Part shown: positions 53,519-62,368 of the stretch, piece after piece | How the letters are laid out: the number at the start of each line of letters is the position of its first letter | How positions within the stretch are numbered: position 1 is the first letter of the stretch | Origin: Blastocatellia bacterium | GTDB lineage: Bacteria; Acidobacteriota; Blastocatellia; Pyrinomonadales; Pyrinomonadaceae | Reading direction: 5' to 3' | Length of the DNA stretch: 64,000 nucleotides | Assembly (NCBI GenBank): GCA_013697915.1 | Contig: JACCVY010000107.1 | Span: 49,852 to 113,851, forward strand | Notes under the pieces: generated by a model | The model's database searches: none | The model's input: the letters and a program-made list of their open reading frames with translations, nothing else | Told to the model about the DNA's origin: nothing | Program-made: the position numbers and the translations under genes

Positions 53519-55114
53519 ATGGAACCCATTAGAGCAGACGAAATCAACGAGATCATTCGCAAACAGATTGTGAACTTTCAGACTGGTGTCACCGTGATGG
53601 AAGTCGGCACAGTCATCAAGGTTGGTGACGGCATCGCTGAAATCCATGGTTTGGAAAAAGTCATGGCCGGCGAACTGCTCGAATTTCCGCATGGCGTGCG
53701 CGGGCTCGCACTAAACCTGGAAGAGGACAAAGTTGGCGCCGTGCTGTTTGGAGATTATCAGGCGATCAAAGAGGGTGACCTGGTAAAGCGCACAGGCCGC
53801 ATCATGCAAGTCCCGGTTGGCGACGCAATGATCGGTCGCGTGGTCGATGCTTTGGGAAACGCCATCGACGATCGTGGTCCAATCGTTACTGAAACCTACA
53901 ATCCAATCGAGCGCATCGCCCCTGGCGTCGTTGATCGACAACCGGTGAAGGAACCGCTGCAAACCGGGCTTAAAGCCATCGATGCAATGGTCCCGATCGG
54001 CCGCGGTCAGCGCGAACTAATTATCGGCGATCGACAGACCGGTAAGACGGCAGTGGCCGTTGACACGATTATCAATCAGAAGGGCAAAGATGTAATTTGC
54101 ATCTACGTCGCCATTGGTCAAAAAGCATCTACGGTGGCGCAGGTCGTTAAGACATTGGAAGACTTTGGCGCGCTGGAATATACGATTGTAGTTAAAGCGA
54201 CTGCATCCGATCCGGCGGCAATGCAGTTTCTGGCGCCTTATTCTGGTGCCGCGATGGGCGAATATTTCCGCGACAACGGCCGTCATGCTCTAACGATCTA
54301 CGATGATTTATCTAAGCAGGCTGCGGCCTATCGTGAAATATCGCTGCTGCTGCGCCGTCCGCCCGGTCGTGAAGCTTATCCCGGTGACGTCTTCTATCTT
54401 CACTCGCGTCTGCTGGAGCGCGCTGCCAAGTTGTCCGATTTGAAAGGTGGCGGGTCGTTGACCAGCCTGCCCATTATTGAAACTCAGGCGGGCGATATCT
54501 CGGCTTACATTCCGACGAATGTGATCTCTATTACCGACGGCCAGATATTTCTCGAAGCCGACCTTTTCAATAGCGGCATTCGGCCGGCGATCAACGTGGG
54601 CAACAGCGTCTCTCGCGTAGGTGGGTCGGCTCAGATCAAAGCGATGAAACAAGTCGCCGGCACACTGCGAATAGATCTGGCCCAGTTTAGAGAATTGCAG
54701 GCATTCGCGCAGTTTGGTTCTGATTTAGACAAAGCAACACAGGCCCAGCTTGCTCGCGGCCAGCGCCTGGTCGAGATTCTCAAACAACCTCAGTATCAAC
54801 CGATGAACGTTGAGAACCAGGTGCTGGTGATCTGGGCGGCGAGTAACGGTTACGCTGACGACGTTGAAGTCGAGGATGTGCGCCGCTTTGAAGCAGAGCT
54901 TTTGAAGTTTATTGATAATTCACATCCGGGATTACTAAGCAGCATTCGCGAAAAGAAAAGCCTGACAGACGATATTATTTCCGATTTGAAACAAGCGCTG
55001 GCTGATTTTAAGGACCGCTGGGCGGAAGCAGCTAATGAGGCTGCTGGATCGTCGACGCCGGTAGCCAAACCATCTGATGCTTCGTCTATGCAGCCGGCAC
55101 CAGCCGGCGTTTAG
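53519..55114 (+). CDS. atpA: ATP synthase F1 subunit alpha
   Basis: The 531-residue protein has the Walker [16 protein letters not shown] (about residues 170-184), [15 protein letters not shown], and the alpha-specific block [20 protein letters not shown]. It is the non-catalytic ATP-binding subunit of F1. The C-terminus has an Ala/Ser/Pro-rich tail of about 25 residues beyond the usual end. GAGGAAAACA precedes ATG 53519. Secure. Confidence 0.97.
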   Translation: MEPIRADEINEIIRKQIVNFQTGVTVMEVGTVIKVGDGIAEIHGLEKVMAGELLEFPHGVRGLALNLEEDKVGAVLFGDYQAIKEGDLVKRTGRIMQVPVGDAMIGRVVDALGNAIDDRGPIVTETYNPIERIAPGVVDRQPVKEPLQTGLKAIDAMVPIGRGQRELIIGDRQTGKTAVAVDTIINQKGKDVICIYVAIGQKASTVAQVVKTLEDFGALEYTIVVKATASDPAAMQFLAPYSGAAMGEYFRDNGRHALTIYDDLSKQAAAYREISLLLRRPPGREAYPGDVFYLHSRLLERAAKLSDLKGGGSLTSLPIIETQAGDISAYIPTNVISITDGQIFLEADLFNSGIRPAINVGNSVSRVGGSAQIKAMKQVAGTLRIDLAQFRELQAFAQFGSDLDKATQAQLARGQRLVEILKQPQYQPMNVENQVLVIWAASNGYADDVEVEDVRRFEAELLKFIDNSHPGLLSSIREKKSLTDDIISDLKQALADFKDRWAEAANEAAGSSTPVAKPSDASSMQPAPAGV

Positions 55115-55125
55115 TATCAGTATTC

Positions 55126-55989
55126 ATGCCCAACCTGTTAGACATTCGCCGGCGTATCAAGTCGGTCAAGAACACGCAGCAGATCACCAAGGCCATGAAA
55201 ATGGTCTCGGCGGCGAAGCTCAAACGCGCACAGGATCGCGTCGTCACTGCCCGGCCTTTCGCGAACAAGATGACGGAAGTGCTGGCTGGGCTCGCCGAGC
55301 GCACCGATGAAAACTTTCATCATCCTTTGCTGGATCCGCGTGGCGACGAGCGCTACCTCGTTGTACTTATTACAGCCGACAAAGGACTCTGCGGGGCTTT
55401 TAACACGAACCTGACCAAAGCAGCGCAGACGTTTATCGCCTCCAATCCGGGGAAACAGATTGAGATTCTGGCTGTGGGCCGTAAAGGCCGTGACTTTTTT
55501 CGTCGGCACGGAGCCAATCTCGCCGGAGAATATATAGGACTCACCGGTAAAGGGCGGGTGGATTTTTCTGAGGCACTGGAAGTCGCACGCGATGTAATTA
55601 AGCGCTTCACTGAAGACAAAGAGATCGACAAAGTTTTTCTCGTTTACAACGAATTCAAGTCGGTAATGCAGCAGCGGGTGGCTATCGAGCAGCTCCTGCC
55701 AGTGGCACCTGCTTCAACGGAAGCGGTAATATTAGTCGACTACATTTACGAACAACCACCCGCCGAGATTTTCGCCAAGCTCCTCCCGCAGCTAATTGAA
55801 ACCCAGATATTCCGGGCCCTTCTGGAATCGATAGCTTCGGAACAGGGTGCACGCATGACGGCGATGGACTCGGCGTCGAAGAACGCACGCGAGCTAATCG
55901 ATTCGCTGACACTGAACATGAACCGCATCCGTCAAGCCGCCATTACAAACGAGATTATTGAAGTCGTATCCGGCGCCGCTGCACTTTAG
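55126..55989 (+). CDS. atpG: ATP synthase F1 subunit gamma
   Basis: The 287-residue protein begins MPNLLDIRRRIKSVKNTQQI, the conserved gamma N-terminal helix, and ends with MDSASKNARELIDSLTLNMN and RIRQAAITNEIIEV, the C-terminal helix. It is the rotor shaft. No atpD or atpC follows; the next gene is a VanZ-like protein. Secure. Confidence 0.96.
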   Translation: MPNLLDIRRRIKSVKNTQQITKAMKMVSAAKLKRAQDRVVTARPFANKMTEVLAGLAERTDENFHHPLLDPRGDERYLVVLITADKGLCGAFNTNLTKAAQTFIASNPGKQIEILAVGRKGRDFFRRHGANLAGEYIGLTGKGRVDFSEALEVARDVIKRFTEDKEIDKVFLVYNEFKSVMQQRVAIEQLLPVAPASTEAVILVDYIYEQPPAEIFAKLLPQLIETQIFRALLESIASEQGARMTAMDSASKNARELIDSLTLNMNRIRQAAITNEIIEVVSGAAAL

Positions 55990-56059
55990 TCTGCCGGCAA
56001 ATTTGAATTCGAGGACCAGGGAAGCGCAGGGGCAGCTTCCCTTTGTTATTTCAACCGCA

Positions 56060-56542
56060 ATGAATTCAGTTCGAGTCGATAGCCGGAAGACGAAAACGTT
56101 TCAGCGGACCTGGCGATATGGACCATTGCTATTGTGGATGGTTCTAATTTCATTTGCCTCGAGCAGTGAATTTTCGGCGCTTAACACGTCGCAGATTTTA
56201 CGGCCGCTCATTCTCTGGATTTTTCCGAACGTCAGCGAGGAGCGGCTGGCGGCAATCCATTTCCTCACGCGCAAAGTTGCGCACTTCAGCGAGTATGCGG
56301 TCCTCGGAATACTTTCTGCGCGCGCGTTCGCAAGTTCTGCAAACGACTTCGTCCAGCGGCATTGGTTTCAGATGGCGCTGCTGTTAATCATTTGCTTCGC
56401 ACTGCTTGACGAGTTTCACCAGAGTTTTGTGCCGAGTCGGACTGCTTCTATTTATGACAGCGCAATCGACGTGGCTGGAGGCTTGACTGCTCTGTTTGTA
56501 TTCCGTGGTTGGCAAAATCGGCGACTGGCATTGAGTCCTTAA
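56060..56542 (+). CDS. VanZ-family membrane protein
   Basis: The 160-residue protein has four hydrophobic segments and the VanZ motifs KVAHFSEYAVLGIL (about residues 76-89) and LDEFHQSFVPSRTASIYD (about 117-134). VanZ confers low-level teicoplanin resistance in enterococci, but most homologues in environmental bacteria have unknown roles in the membrane. Start ATG 56060 (MNSVRVDSRKT) is preferred over an upstream ATG at 55958 that overlaps atpG. The 155 bases after it show no gene. Confidence 0.85.
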   Translation: MNSVRVDSRKTKTFQRTWRYGPLLLWMVLISFASSSEFSALNTSQILRPLILWIFPNVSEERLAAIHFLTRKVAHFSEYAVLGILSARAFASSANDFVQRHWFQMALLLIICFALLDEFHQSFVPSRTASIYDSAIDVAGGLTALFVFRGWQNRRLALSP

Positions 56543-56697
56543 TCCCGTGGTGTATGACTAAAATCAATTAATGCGCTTTCCTCACCTCGTGGTTTTGTGC
56601 AATATTTCAGAGTGTGAGGTGAACATCGCCCACTCAAACGCCGTATTTAGAATGGTCGCGGGCCAGCCGCACGTTGTTCGAAACGAAGGAGAAACAA

Positions 56698-57765
56698 ATG
56701 GGAATCTTTGATGCCATCCGCTCACAGTTTATCGAAGTCATTGAGTGGCTCGATGATTCAGGCAACACGATCCTCTACCGGTTTCCGGTTCAAGGCCAGG
56801 AGATCAAGAATGGCGCGCAGTTGACGGTGCGCGAATCCCAGTCGGCGGTCTTTGTTTTCCAGGGGCAAATCGCTGACGTGTTCGGACCGGGCCGTTATTC
56901 GCTTGACGGTGGCAACACGCCGATTTTGACGAAACTGGGTGCCTGGAAATTTGGCTTTAACTCTCCGTTCAAAGCGGAAGTTTATTTCGTCAACACCAAA
57001 CAGTTCACGGATCTGAAGTGGGGAACATCAAATCCGGTAATGATGCGCGATACGGATTTTGGCATGGTGCGCCTGCGCGCGTTTGGAATCTATTCGATTC
57101 GCGTTACCGACCCGCGCGCGTTGATTAAAGAAGTCGCTGGGACCAACGCGCATTTCGTAACTGAAGACATTGAAGGCCAGCTCAAGCGAACGTTAGTGAG
57201 CGGCTTCAGCGATGCCTTGGCCGAATCAAAGATCGCCGCGTTAGATCTCGCGTCAAATTACGACGAGCTCAGCAAGTTCATCCGCAGCAAGCTGACGGAC
57301 GATTTCAAAGTGTATGGCTTGGAGTTGACTAAGTTTGTAGTTGAAAACATTTCGCTGCCGGCTGAAGTCGAAGCGGCGATGGACAAGCGCACATCGATGG
57401 GAGTGATTGGCGACGTTGGTCGTTACGCTCAATTCCAGGCCGCTGATGCGATGCGCGATGCAGCGCAAAACACCGGTGGTGGCGCCGGCACTGGCGCCGG
57501 GCTGGGCGCTGGGTTCGCCATTGGCAACGCGATGGCAGGCGCGATGACGAATGCGATGAACCAATCGAAGAACGACAGCCCGAGTGGCGAAAAGTCGGCT
57601 TGTCCAAAATGCGGCGCGACAAATTTGGCCAATGCAAAGTTCTGCACTGAGTGCGGCGCGAAAATGGAAACTGGCGCGCAGACCGTGCCTTGCGTGAAAT
57701 GTGGAGCGGCGCTACCCGCAGGTTCCAAGTTTTGTAATGACTGCGGCACGAAGCAAGGTGAGTGA
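56698..57765 (+). CDS. SPFH-domain protein with two C-terminal zinc ribbons
   Basis: The 355-residue protein starts MGIFDAIRSQFIEVIEWLDD and is similar to the SPFH/virion-core-like (YdjI/YqiC-type) family, with a stomatin-like central domain (residues about 60-240). A Gly/Ala-rich linker (GGGAGTGAGLGAGFAIGNA) leads to two zinc ribbons, CPKCGATNLANAKFCTECG and CVKCGAALPAGSKFCNDCG, each with CxxC...CxxC. AAGGAG lies ten bases before ATG 56698. SPFH proteins assemble membrane-associated oligomers; the ribbons may recruit partners. A terminator follows. Confidence 0.87.
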   Translation: MGIFDAIRSQFIEVIEWLDDSGNTILYRFPVQGQEIKNGAQLTVRESQSAVFVFQGQIADVFGPGRYSLDGGNTPILTKLGAWKFGFNSPFKAEVYFVNTKQFTDLKWGTSNPVMMRDTDFGMVRLRAFGIYSIRVTDPRALIKEVAGTNAHFVTEDIEGQLKRTLVSGFSDALAESKIAALDLASNYDELSKFIRSKLTDDFKVYGLELTKFVVENISLPAEVEAAMDKRTSMGVIGDVGRYAQFQAADAMRDAAQNTGGGAGTGAGLGAGFAIGNAMAGAMTNAMNQSKNDSPSGEKSACPKCGATNLANAKFCTECGAKMETGAQTVPCVKCGAALPAGSKFCNDCGTKQGE

Positions 57766-57790
57766 CTTTCGCTTCCGACCAGAATGCTGC

Positions 57791-57823
57791 AAGGGCCCGT
57801 CGTGAAAAATGGCGGGCCTTTCT
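57791..57823 (+). terminator. Rho-independent terminator after the SPFH gene
   Basis: GGCCCG (57794-57799) and CGGGCC (57813-57818) make a stem with a 13-base loop followed by TTTCTTG. The stem is short but GC-only. Confidence 0.72.
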
Positions 57824-57911
57824 TGTTTGCAAACCCTTAGGGGTTAGGTAAAGGCAGTGGTATTCTGACAAGCAATCGGAACTCCTTTTCTGTTTCACGT
57901 AATCAACTCGC

Positions 57912-59177
57912 ATGCTCAATCAGTTTAAGCAACCTCGTCGCGTAGTCATCACCGGAATGGGGTGTGTCACGCCACTCGGCATTGGCCGTGAAGTTTTCTG
58001 GAATGCCTTAATCAATGGCGAAAGCGGTGTGCGACAGATCGAATCGTTTGATGTTTCTGCCTCGCCGGTTAAAATTGCTGCCCAGGTTCCGGGCTTTGAT
58101 TGGGAAGCGCAACTCAATCCCAAGGATCGCAAACACGTACCGCGCACAGTGCCGCTCGCTTTGGCGGCCGCGCGCGAAGCGCTGGCGGACTCCAGCCTTC
58201 TGCCAGACGAATTCTCATTAGAGCAGCGTCGATCTTTTGGCGTTGTGTTGGGAACCGGCGGTGGTGGTCTCGCGTTTACCGAACAGCAATATGCCTACTG
58301 GTTTAATGGTCCTACAGCAAAAGCCAGCGTCTACACAATCCCTTCGTCGACGCACGGTGGTCTATCCAGCGAGTTGTCGATGGCGTTTGGCCTGCGCGGA
58401 CTGTCGCACATCGTCTCGACCGGTTGCACCAGTTCGACTGATGCGCTTGCGTACGCCGCCCAACACATTGTGCTAGGTCGTCAGGATTTGATGTTGGCGG
58501 GGGGCGTTGATGCGCCCATCGCTCCGGGAATTCTGGCCGGCTTCAATTTGATGACGGTTTTAACGACGGATTGGAACGACGAACCGGCGAGGGCTTCACG
58601 TCCTTTTTCGTTAAACCGTTCCGGGATCGTTCTCGGTGAAGGCGCCTGGATTTACGTGCTCGAGGAATACGAGCACGCGCAGGACCGCAGCGCAAAAATA
58701 TACGCGGAGATTGCCGGTTATGGCGCGACGTGTGACGCCTATCATCGCGTTCGTCTTGAAGAGTCGGGCGATGAGCCTGCACGCGCAATGAAGTTGGCAA
58801 TTGACGATGCGGGACGCGATGCAGCGGAGATTGATTATGTGAACCTGCACGGCACCTCAACTGTTCTTAACGACCGCATCGAAACGAGCGCGCTGAAAAT
58901 TGCACTGAATGGACGCGCTATCACCACGCCGATGTCGGCCACCAAGTCACAAATCGGCCATCCGCAAGGGGCGAGCGGCGCTGCCGGCGTGGCCGCGGCT
59001 TTGTGCGCAATGCACACCGGCATGATTCCACCGACCATAAACCTCGACGAAGTCGATCCCGCCTGCGATCTCGATTACGTTGCCAACCAAGCCAGAAAAG
59101 CCGATGTGCGCGTTGCGCTTTGCAACTGCATCGGTTTTGGATCAAAGAATAGCGCGTTGGTGATTGAGAAGTTATAG
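57912..59177 (+). CDS. Beta-ketoacyl-ACP synthase II-like (FabF family)
   Basis: The 421-residue condensing enzyme has VVITGMGCVTPLGIGREVFW at the start, catalytic Cys in STGCTSSTDALAYA (about residues 173-186), the first His in HGTSTVLNDRIETSAL (the H of the C-H-H triad) and the second in IGHPQGASGAAGVAA, and NCIGFGSKNSALV at the end. It elongates acyl-ACP in fatty-acid synthesis. Alone on its transcript, without acp or fabG nearby, so it may serve a specialised lipid or polyketide path instead of the main FAS II. Confidence 0.9.
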   Translation: MLNQFKQPRRVVITGMGCVTPLGIGREVFWNALINGESGVRQIESFDVSASPVKIAAQVPGFDWEAQLNPKDRKHVPRTVPLALAAAREALADSSLLPDEFSLEQRRSFGVVLGTGGGGLAFTEQQYAYWFNGPTAKASVYTIPSSTHGGLSSELSMAFGLRGLSHIVSTGCTSSTDALAYAAQHIVLGRQDLMLAGGVDAPIAPGILAGFNLMTVLTTDWNDEPARASRPFSLNRSGIVLGEGAWIYVLEEYEHAQDRSAKIYAEIAGYGATCDAYHRVRLEESGDEPARAMKLAIDDAGRDAAEIDYVNLHGTSTVLNDRIETSALKIALNGRAITTPMSATKSQIGHPQGASGAAGVAAALCAMHTGMIPPTINLDEVDPACDLDYVANQARKADVRVALCNCIGFGSKNSALVIEKL

Positions 59178-59195
59178 ACTGGGGAACACTCAAGA

Positions 59196-59275
59196 AGTTC
59201 AGAGTACAACCTTCAGGTTGCTCTTTGATGTTGCTCTTTGATTAAGCACGCAAGCTAAAGCTTGTACTCTAAACT
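59196..59275. repeat. Palindromic repeat family A copy, inverted
   Basis: Left GTTCAGAGTACAACCTTCAGG and right CAAGCTAAAGCTTGTACTC (left slightly shortened) give the outer stem with inner hairpins in reverse order relative to 1463. A small separate stem, CGCAAAC with GTTTGCG, lies just after at about 59294-59312. The gap 59178-59372 otherwise holds nothing. Confidence 0.83.
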
Positions 59276-59372
59276 TCTTGAGCCTGGCGACGCGCAAACC
59301 GCCTGTTTGCGTTACAACTTTCAATCAGCTACGCTTTCTGAGCAATAATCCAAATCCTGGTCTTAAACTGCT

Positions 59373-60455
59373 ATGCCACAAGTAACTGAACAGCTCGTAC
59401 TCGACGCGCTGCGTCAAATCAAGGATCCCGATCTGCACAAAGATATCGTTACGCTCGGTTTTATTAAGGACTTGAAGATTGACGGCGGAAGCGTTTCGTT
59501 TCGTATTGTGCTGACAACGCCGGCCTGTCCGGTCAAAGCAGAAATGGAAAGTGCTGCGCAAGAACTTGTAAGGGCTCTGCCTGGCGTCACCGCAGTCGCG
59601 GTAACAATGGATGCTGAAGTGCCCAAGGGTCGCGGTATCGGCGACAAGATCGCTGTCGAAGGCGTTCGCAATATCATCGCGGTTTCGTCCGGCAAAGGCG
59701 GCGTAGGAAAGTCCACCGTCGCCGTAAACCTGGCTGTGTCGCTGGCGCTTGATGGCGCGCGAGTGGGCGTGATGGACATCGACGTTTATGGACCGAACGT
59801 TCCTATCATGTTGGGAGCCAGCGAAGCGCGACCGGAAGTTGAAGGCAACAAGTTGATTCCGATCGAAGCCTACGGCGTTAAGTTGATGTCGATGGCGTTG
59901 CTACAACCGGGCGACAAGCCAATGATCGTGCGTGGTCCAATTCTGCATGGTTTAGTGAAGCAGTTCTTGTCGGATGTGAAATGGGGTGAGTTGGATTATT
60001 TGATCGTCGACATGCCGCCTGGCACCGGCGACGTTCAGTTATCGCTGGCGCAGCTTGTCCCCGTTCAGGGCGCAGTGCTGGTAACGACTCCGCAGGACGT
60101 GGCCATCGCCGACGTGCGTCGCGCGCTGCGAATGTTTGAAACGGTTGCTATCCCGATTCTCGGAATCATTGAAAACATGAGTTACTTCGTCGCGCCTGAC
60201 ACCGGTACGCGCTACAACATTTTTGGTGAAGGCGGCGGCGCCAGGTTGGCCGAGATGTATCACGTGCCGCTGCTCGGCACGATTCCGATTGGCATGGAAG
60301 TCAGGGAAGGCGGCGACAATGGTGTGCCTGTCGTAGTCAGCCATCCTGAATCACCGCAGGCCGTGGCTTTTCGGCGTGTGGCCGAGGAAGTGGCGCGGTA
60401 TATCTCGATCGAGGCCATGAAACCTGAACTTGTTGTTTTGGGCAAAGGACGGTAA
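59373..60455 (+). CDS. mrp: Mrp/ApbC-family Fe-S cluster carrier ATPase
   Basis: The 360-residue protein has an N-terminal DUF59 (about 1-85) and the P-loop domain IIAVSSGKGGVGKSTVAVNL (around residues 103-122), VMDIDVYGPNVPIMLG and LIVDMPPGTGDVQLSLAQL. Mrp proteins carry Fe-S clusters to apoproteins. The usual CxxC in the loop after MSYFV is replaced: ENMSYFVAPDTGTRYNIFG has no cysteine. That may indicate a variant without the classical cluster-bridging pair. Located 102 bases before erpA, another Fe-S carrier, so a shared role is likely. Confidence 0.9.
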   Translation: MPQVTEQLVLDALRQIKDPDLHKDIVTLGFIKDLKIDGGSVSFRIVLTTPACPVKAEMESAAQELVRALPGVTAVAVTMDAEVPKGRGIGDKIAVEGVRNIIAVSSGKGGVGKSTVAVNLAVSLALDGARVGVMDIDVYGPNVPIMLGASEARPEVEGNKLIPIEAYGVKLMSMALLQPGDKPMIVRGPILHGLVKQFLSDVKWGELDYLIVDMPPGTGDVQLSLAQLVPVQGAVLVTTPQDVAIADVRRALRMFETVAIPILGIIENMSYFVAPDTGTRYNIFGEGGGARLAEMYHVPLLGTIPIGMEVREGGDNGVPVVVSHPESPQAVAFRRVAEEVARYISIEAMKPELVVLGKGR

Positions 60456-60557
60456 ACTGAATTTGCGGCCTTTGCTTGCGATTTGTCATTTTTAAGCAAC
60501 AAAACCCCCGAATAATTGAACTAATTAGTCGGATTTTACTCTAGGAGAGAGAAACAC

Positions 60558-60947
60558 ATGTCTACACAAACCGCCTCAACTGGGACAAGCGGCGTAACCC
60601 CGAATGCTCCCGCGATGACGCTCGACGTCACCGAAGCAGCGATAGGCGAGATCAAAAAATTTATGGCCAGCGAAGAGGGCCTACCGGAAACTACAGGCCT
60701 GCGCGTGCGCGTGGTTCCGGGTGGTTGTTCGGGATTTCAGTACAGCTTGAACATTGAAGAAGAGTCGCGACAAGGCGATTTTGTTCTCGATCAAAGCGGC
60801 GTGAAGCTCTTTGTCGATATGTTCAGCGGCCAGTATCTGAACGGCGTCAAGATCGACTACGTCACCGGTGTGATGGGTTCGGGCTTTACGTTTACCAATC
60901 CGAACGCGACGGGCAGTTGCGGCTGCGGTACGTCCTTTACTGCTTAA
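60558..60947 (+). CDS. erpA: A-type iron-sulfur carrier (ErpA/IscA family)
   Basis: The 129-residue protein has VVPGGCSGFQYSL (about residues 51-63) and the C-terminal SCGCGTSF, together giving the three conserved cysteines of A-type carriers that accept and deliver Fe-S clusters. An N-terminal Thr/Ser/Ala-rich extension (about 18 residues) precedes the core. GGAGAGAGA precedes the ATG. It follows mrp. Confidence 0.92.
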   Translation: MSTQTASTGTSGVTPNAPAMTLDVTEAAIGEIKKFMASEEGLPETTGLRVRVVPGGCSGFQYSLNIEEESRQGDFVLDQSGVKLFVDMFSGQYLNGVKIDYVTGVMGSGFTFTNPNATGSCGCGTSFTA

Positions 60948-61014
60948 GTAGCTTCCAGTCTGTCAAAGACTGATGACAGACCAGGAAGTCTGTCCAACAA
61001 TATGACGCGGTGCT

Positions 61015-61056
61015 GAAAGCGGCTCGCTGGTCTTGCAAAAGACGCGGGCCGCTTTC
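61015..61056 (+). terminator. Hairpin terminator after erpA
   Basis: GAAAGCGGC (61015-61023) and GCCGCTTTC (61048-61056) form a nine-pair stem with a 24-base loop. No T run follows, so termination is less certain. The gap 60948-61125 contains nothing else. Confidence 0.55.
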
Positions 61057-61125
61057 GCGTTGTGTCTTCAATCTGAACTGCGAAGCTAAAGAAATGGGCG
61101 ACGGCCCATTCGTTAGGAAAGCCTC

Positions 61126-61602
61126 ATGGAGTTGATTCAACCCCAATCCCCCGAAGAAATCAGAAGCGCCCGCGAGTTGTTTGAAGAATATGCTTCATGG
61201 ATTGAGATCAGTCTCTGCTTTCAAAACTTCGATAAAGAGCTGGCCGGTTTGCCTGGCGACTACGCGCCGCCAGGCGGCCGTTTGTTCCTTGCTGTAGACG
61301 GCGATGATGTGATGGGTGGCGTCGCCCTGCGAGAAATTGGCGATCGCGTAGGCGAGGTGAAGCGACTCTACGTGCGGCCAGAATTTCGTGGCCGAGGATT
61401 GGGCCGAACTTTAACCGAGAAGTTGATTGCCGAAGCAAAGCAGATCGGTTACGCGCGGCTGCGGCTCGACACTTTACCCGGCAAGATGGACCAGGCGATT
61501 GCGATGTACCGCTCATTTGGTTTCCAGGAGATTGAGCCTTACTACCGAAACCCGGTTGCAGGTGCTACCTTTATGGAACTGCTTCTGGAAGAGCGGGGGT
61601 AA
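61126..61602 (+). CDS. GNAT-family N-acetyltransferase with repeat-derived C-terminus
   Basis: The 158-residue protein has VKRLYVRPEFRGRGLGRTL (about residues 76-94), the acetyl-CoA-binding motif A, then RLRLDTLPGKMDQAIAMYRSFGF, the motif B helix region, and AGATFMELLL at the end. It probably acetylates an amine; substrate unknown. Its last codons Glu-Arg-Gly and the stop lie in palindromic repeat DNA, so the natural C-terminus may have been altered by the insertion. Confidence 0.87.
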   Translation: MELIQPQSPEEIRSARELFEEYASWIEISLCFQNFDKELAGLPGDYAPPGGRLFLAVDGDDVMGGVALREIGDRVGEVKRLYVRPEFRGRGLGRTLTEKLIAEAKQIGYARLRLDTLPGKMDQAIAMYRSFGFQEIEPYYRNPVAGATFMELLLEERG

Positions 61603-61735
61603 ACCCGCCTTCCCGACCTTGGAGCTGATCAAACAGAGCGTATATTGTCTGCTTCAGTGGCTTTCAACGATGGAATCTGTGGCCAGTGCAAAAATCTCAG
61701 GGTCGGGAAGGCGGGTTCACCCCCGCTCTTTTTTG
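61591..61735. repeat. Palindromic repeat family F copy
   Basis: GAGCGGGGGTAAACCCGCC with TTCCCGACC at the left (61591-61620) faces GGTCGGGAAGGCGGGTTCAC and CCCCGCTC at the right (61701-61730). Arms of about 28 bases, spacer about 80 bases. The left arm overlaps the GNAT stop codon. Confidence 0.85.
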
Positions 61736-61809
61736 ATCGACTTGCTCAACTCTCCTAGTTGTGACAAATTCATTCATCATGCAATCAAATAAAACGGGGA
61801 GTCGAACTA

Positions 61810-62142
61810 ATGCCGAAGATTGAAGCCGAAACTGCGACTGGAACACAGGTAACTGAAGCGCCGGAGGGCAAGAAACTGGTGCTGGCCATCGAGGATGCGG
61901 GCATCGACATTCTGCATCGCTGCGGCGGCAACGCTCGCTGCACCACCTGCCGCGTCGAAGTGCTCGATGGTGATCCTGGCGAGATGGGTGAGTTGGAGCG
62001 AAACCGGCTGGCGATGGAAGCCGACCTCGCCGATCACATACGACTCTCTTGCCAGATTCACGTTAAGGACGATCTGAAAGTTAAGGTCATCAATCAGGCG
62101 AGCGTTAGAGAAATGGACGCCGGGCCGAGGCCGTTGGATTAG
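61810..62142 (+). CDS. 2Fe-2S ferredoxin
   Basis: The 110-residue protein has a plant-type 2Fe-2S fold. The ligand motif reads HRCGGNARCTTCRVEVL (Cys at about residues 38, 44, 47), with the fourth ligand in RLSCQIHV (about 79). The spacing CxxxxxCxxC is that of adrenodoxin/bacterial-type ferredoxins. Electrons may go to a monooxygenase or reductase. It precedes a PuuD-like membrane protein on the same strand (with repeats between), so it is a candidate electron partner of that oxidase. Confidence 0.9.
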   Translation: MPKIEAETATGTQVTEAPEGKKLVLAIEDAGIDILHRCGGNARCTTCRVEVLDGDPGEMGELERNRLAMEADLADHIRLSCQIHVKDDLKVKVINQASVREMDAGPRPLD

Positions 62143-62152
62143 CGGCCTGAAG

Positions 62153-62220
62153 TTTTGAGTACAAACTTTAGCCTGCTATTTGCGGCAGCAGCAACCTGAA
62201 GGTTGGACTCTGAACTGCTT
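62153..62220. repeat. Palindromic repeat family A copy
   Basis: TGAGTACAAACTTTAGCCTG and GCAACCTGAAGGTTGGACTC, with a degenerate first hairpin. It lies between ferredoxin and the second PuuD-like gene. Confidence 0.8.
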
Positions 62221-62288
62221 GACGCTCCTTAGAACTTTATTGCGTACTGCCACCAGAGGGTGTAATCTGCGCGCGTATTCAACAAAAG

Positions 62289-62356
62289 TAAGACAGACAT
62301 TCCTGTCTGTCCATCGTTAACAAAGAAACCGGACAGGCAGGAATGCCTGTCCTACC
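62289..62356. repeat. Palindromic repeat family D copy
   Basis: GTAAGACAGACATTCCTGTC on the left pairs with GGACAGGCAGGAATGCCTGT and CCTAC on the right, an outer stem with two inner hairpins as in family A. Related ends occur in the allB insertion at 7802-7908. Confidence 0.82.
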
Positions 62357-62368
62357 GACGGAGGTCAT

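Noticed and set aside
57892..57907. Partial parS-like word TGTTTCACGTAATCAA upstream of the FabF-like gene
   Set aside because: Only the first half matches the consensus and the core is broken, so it is likely chance.
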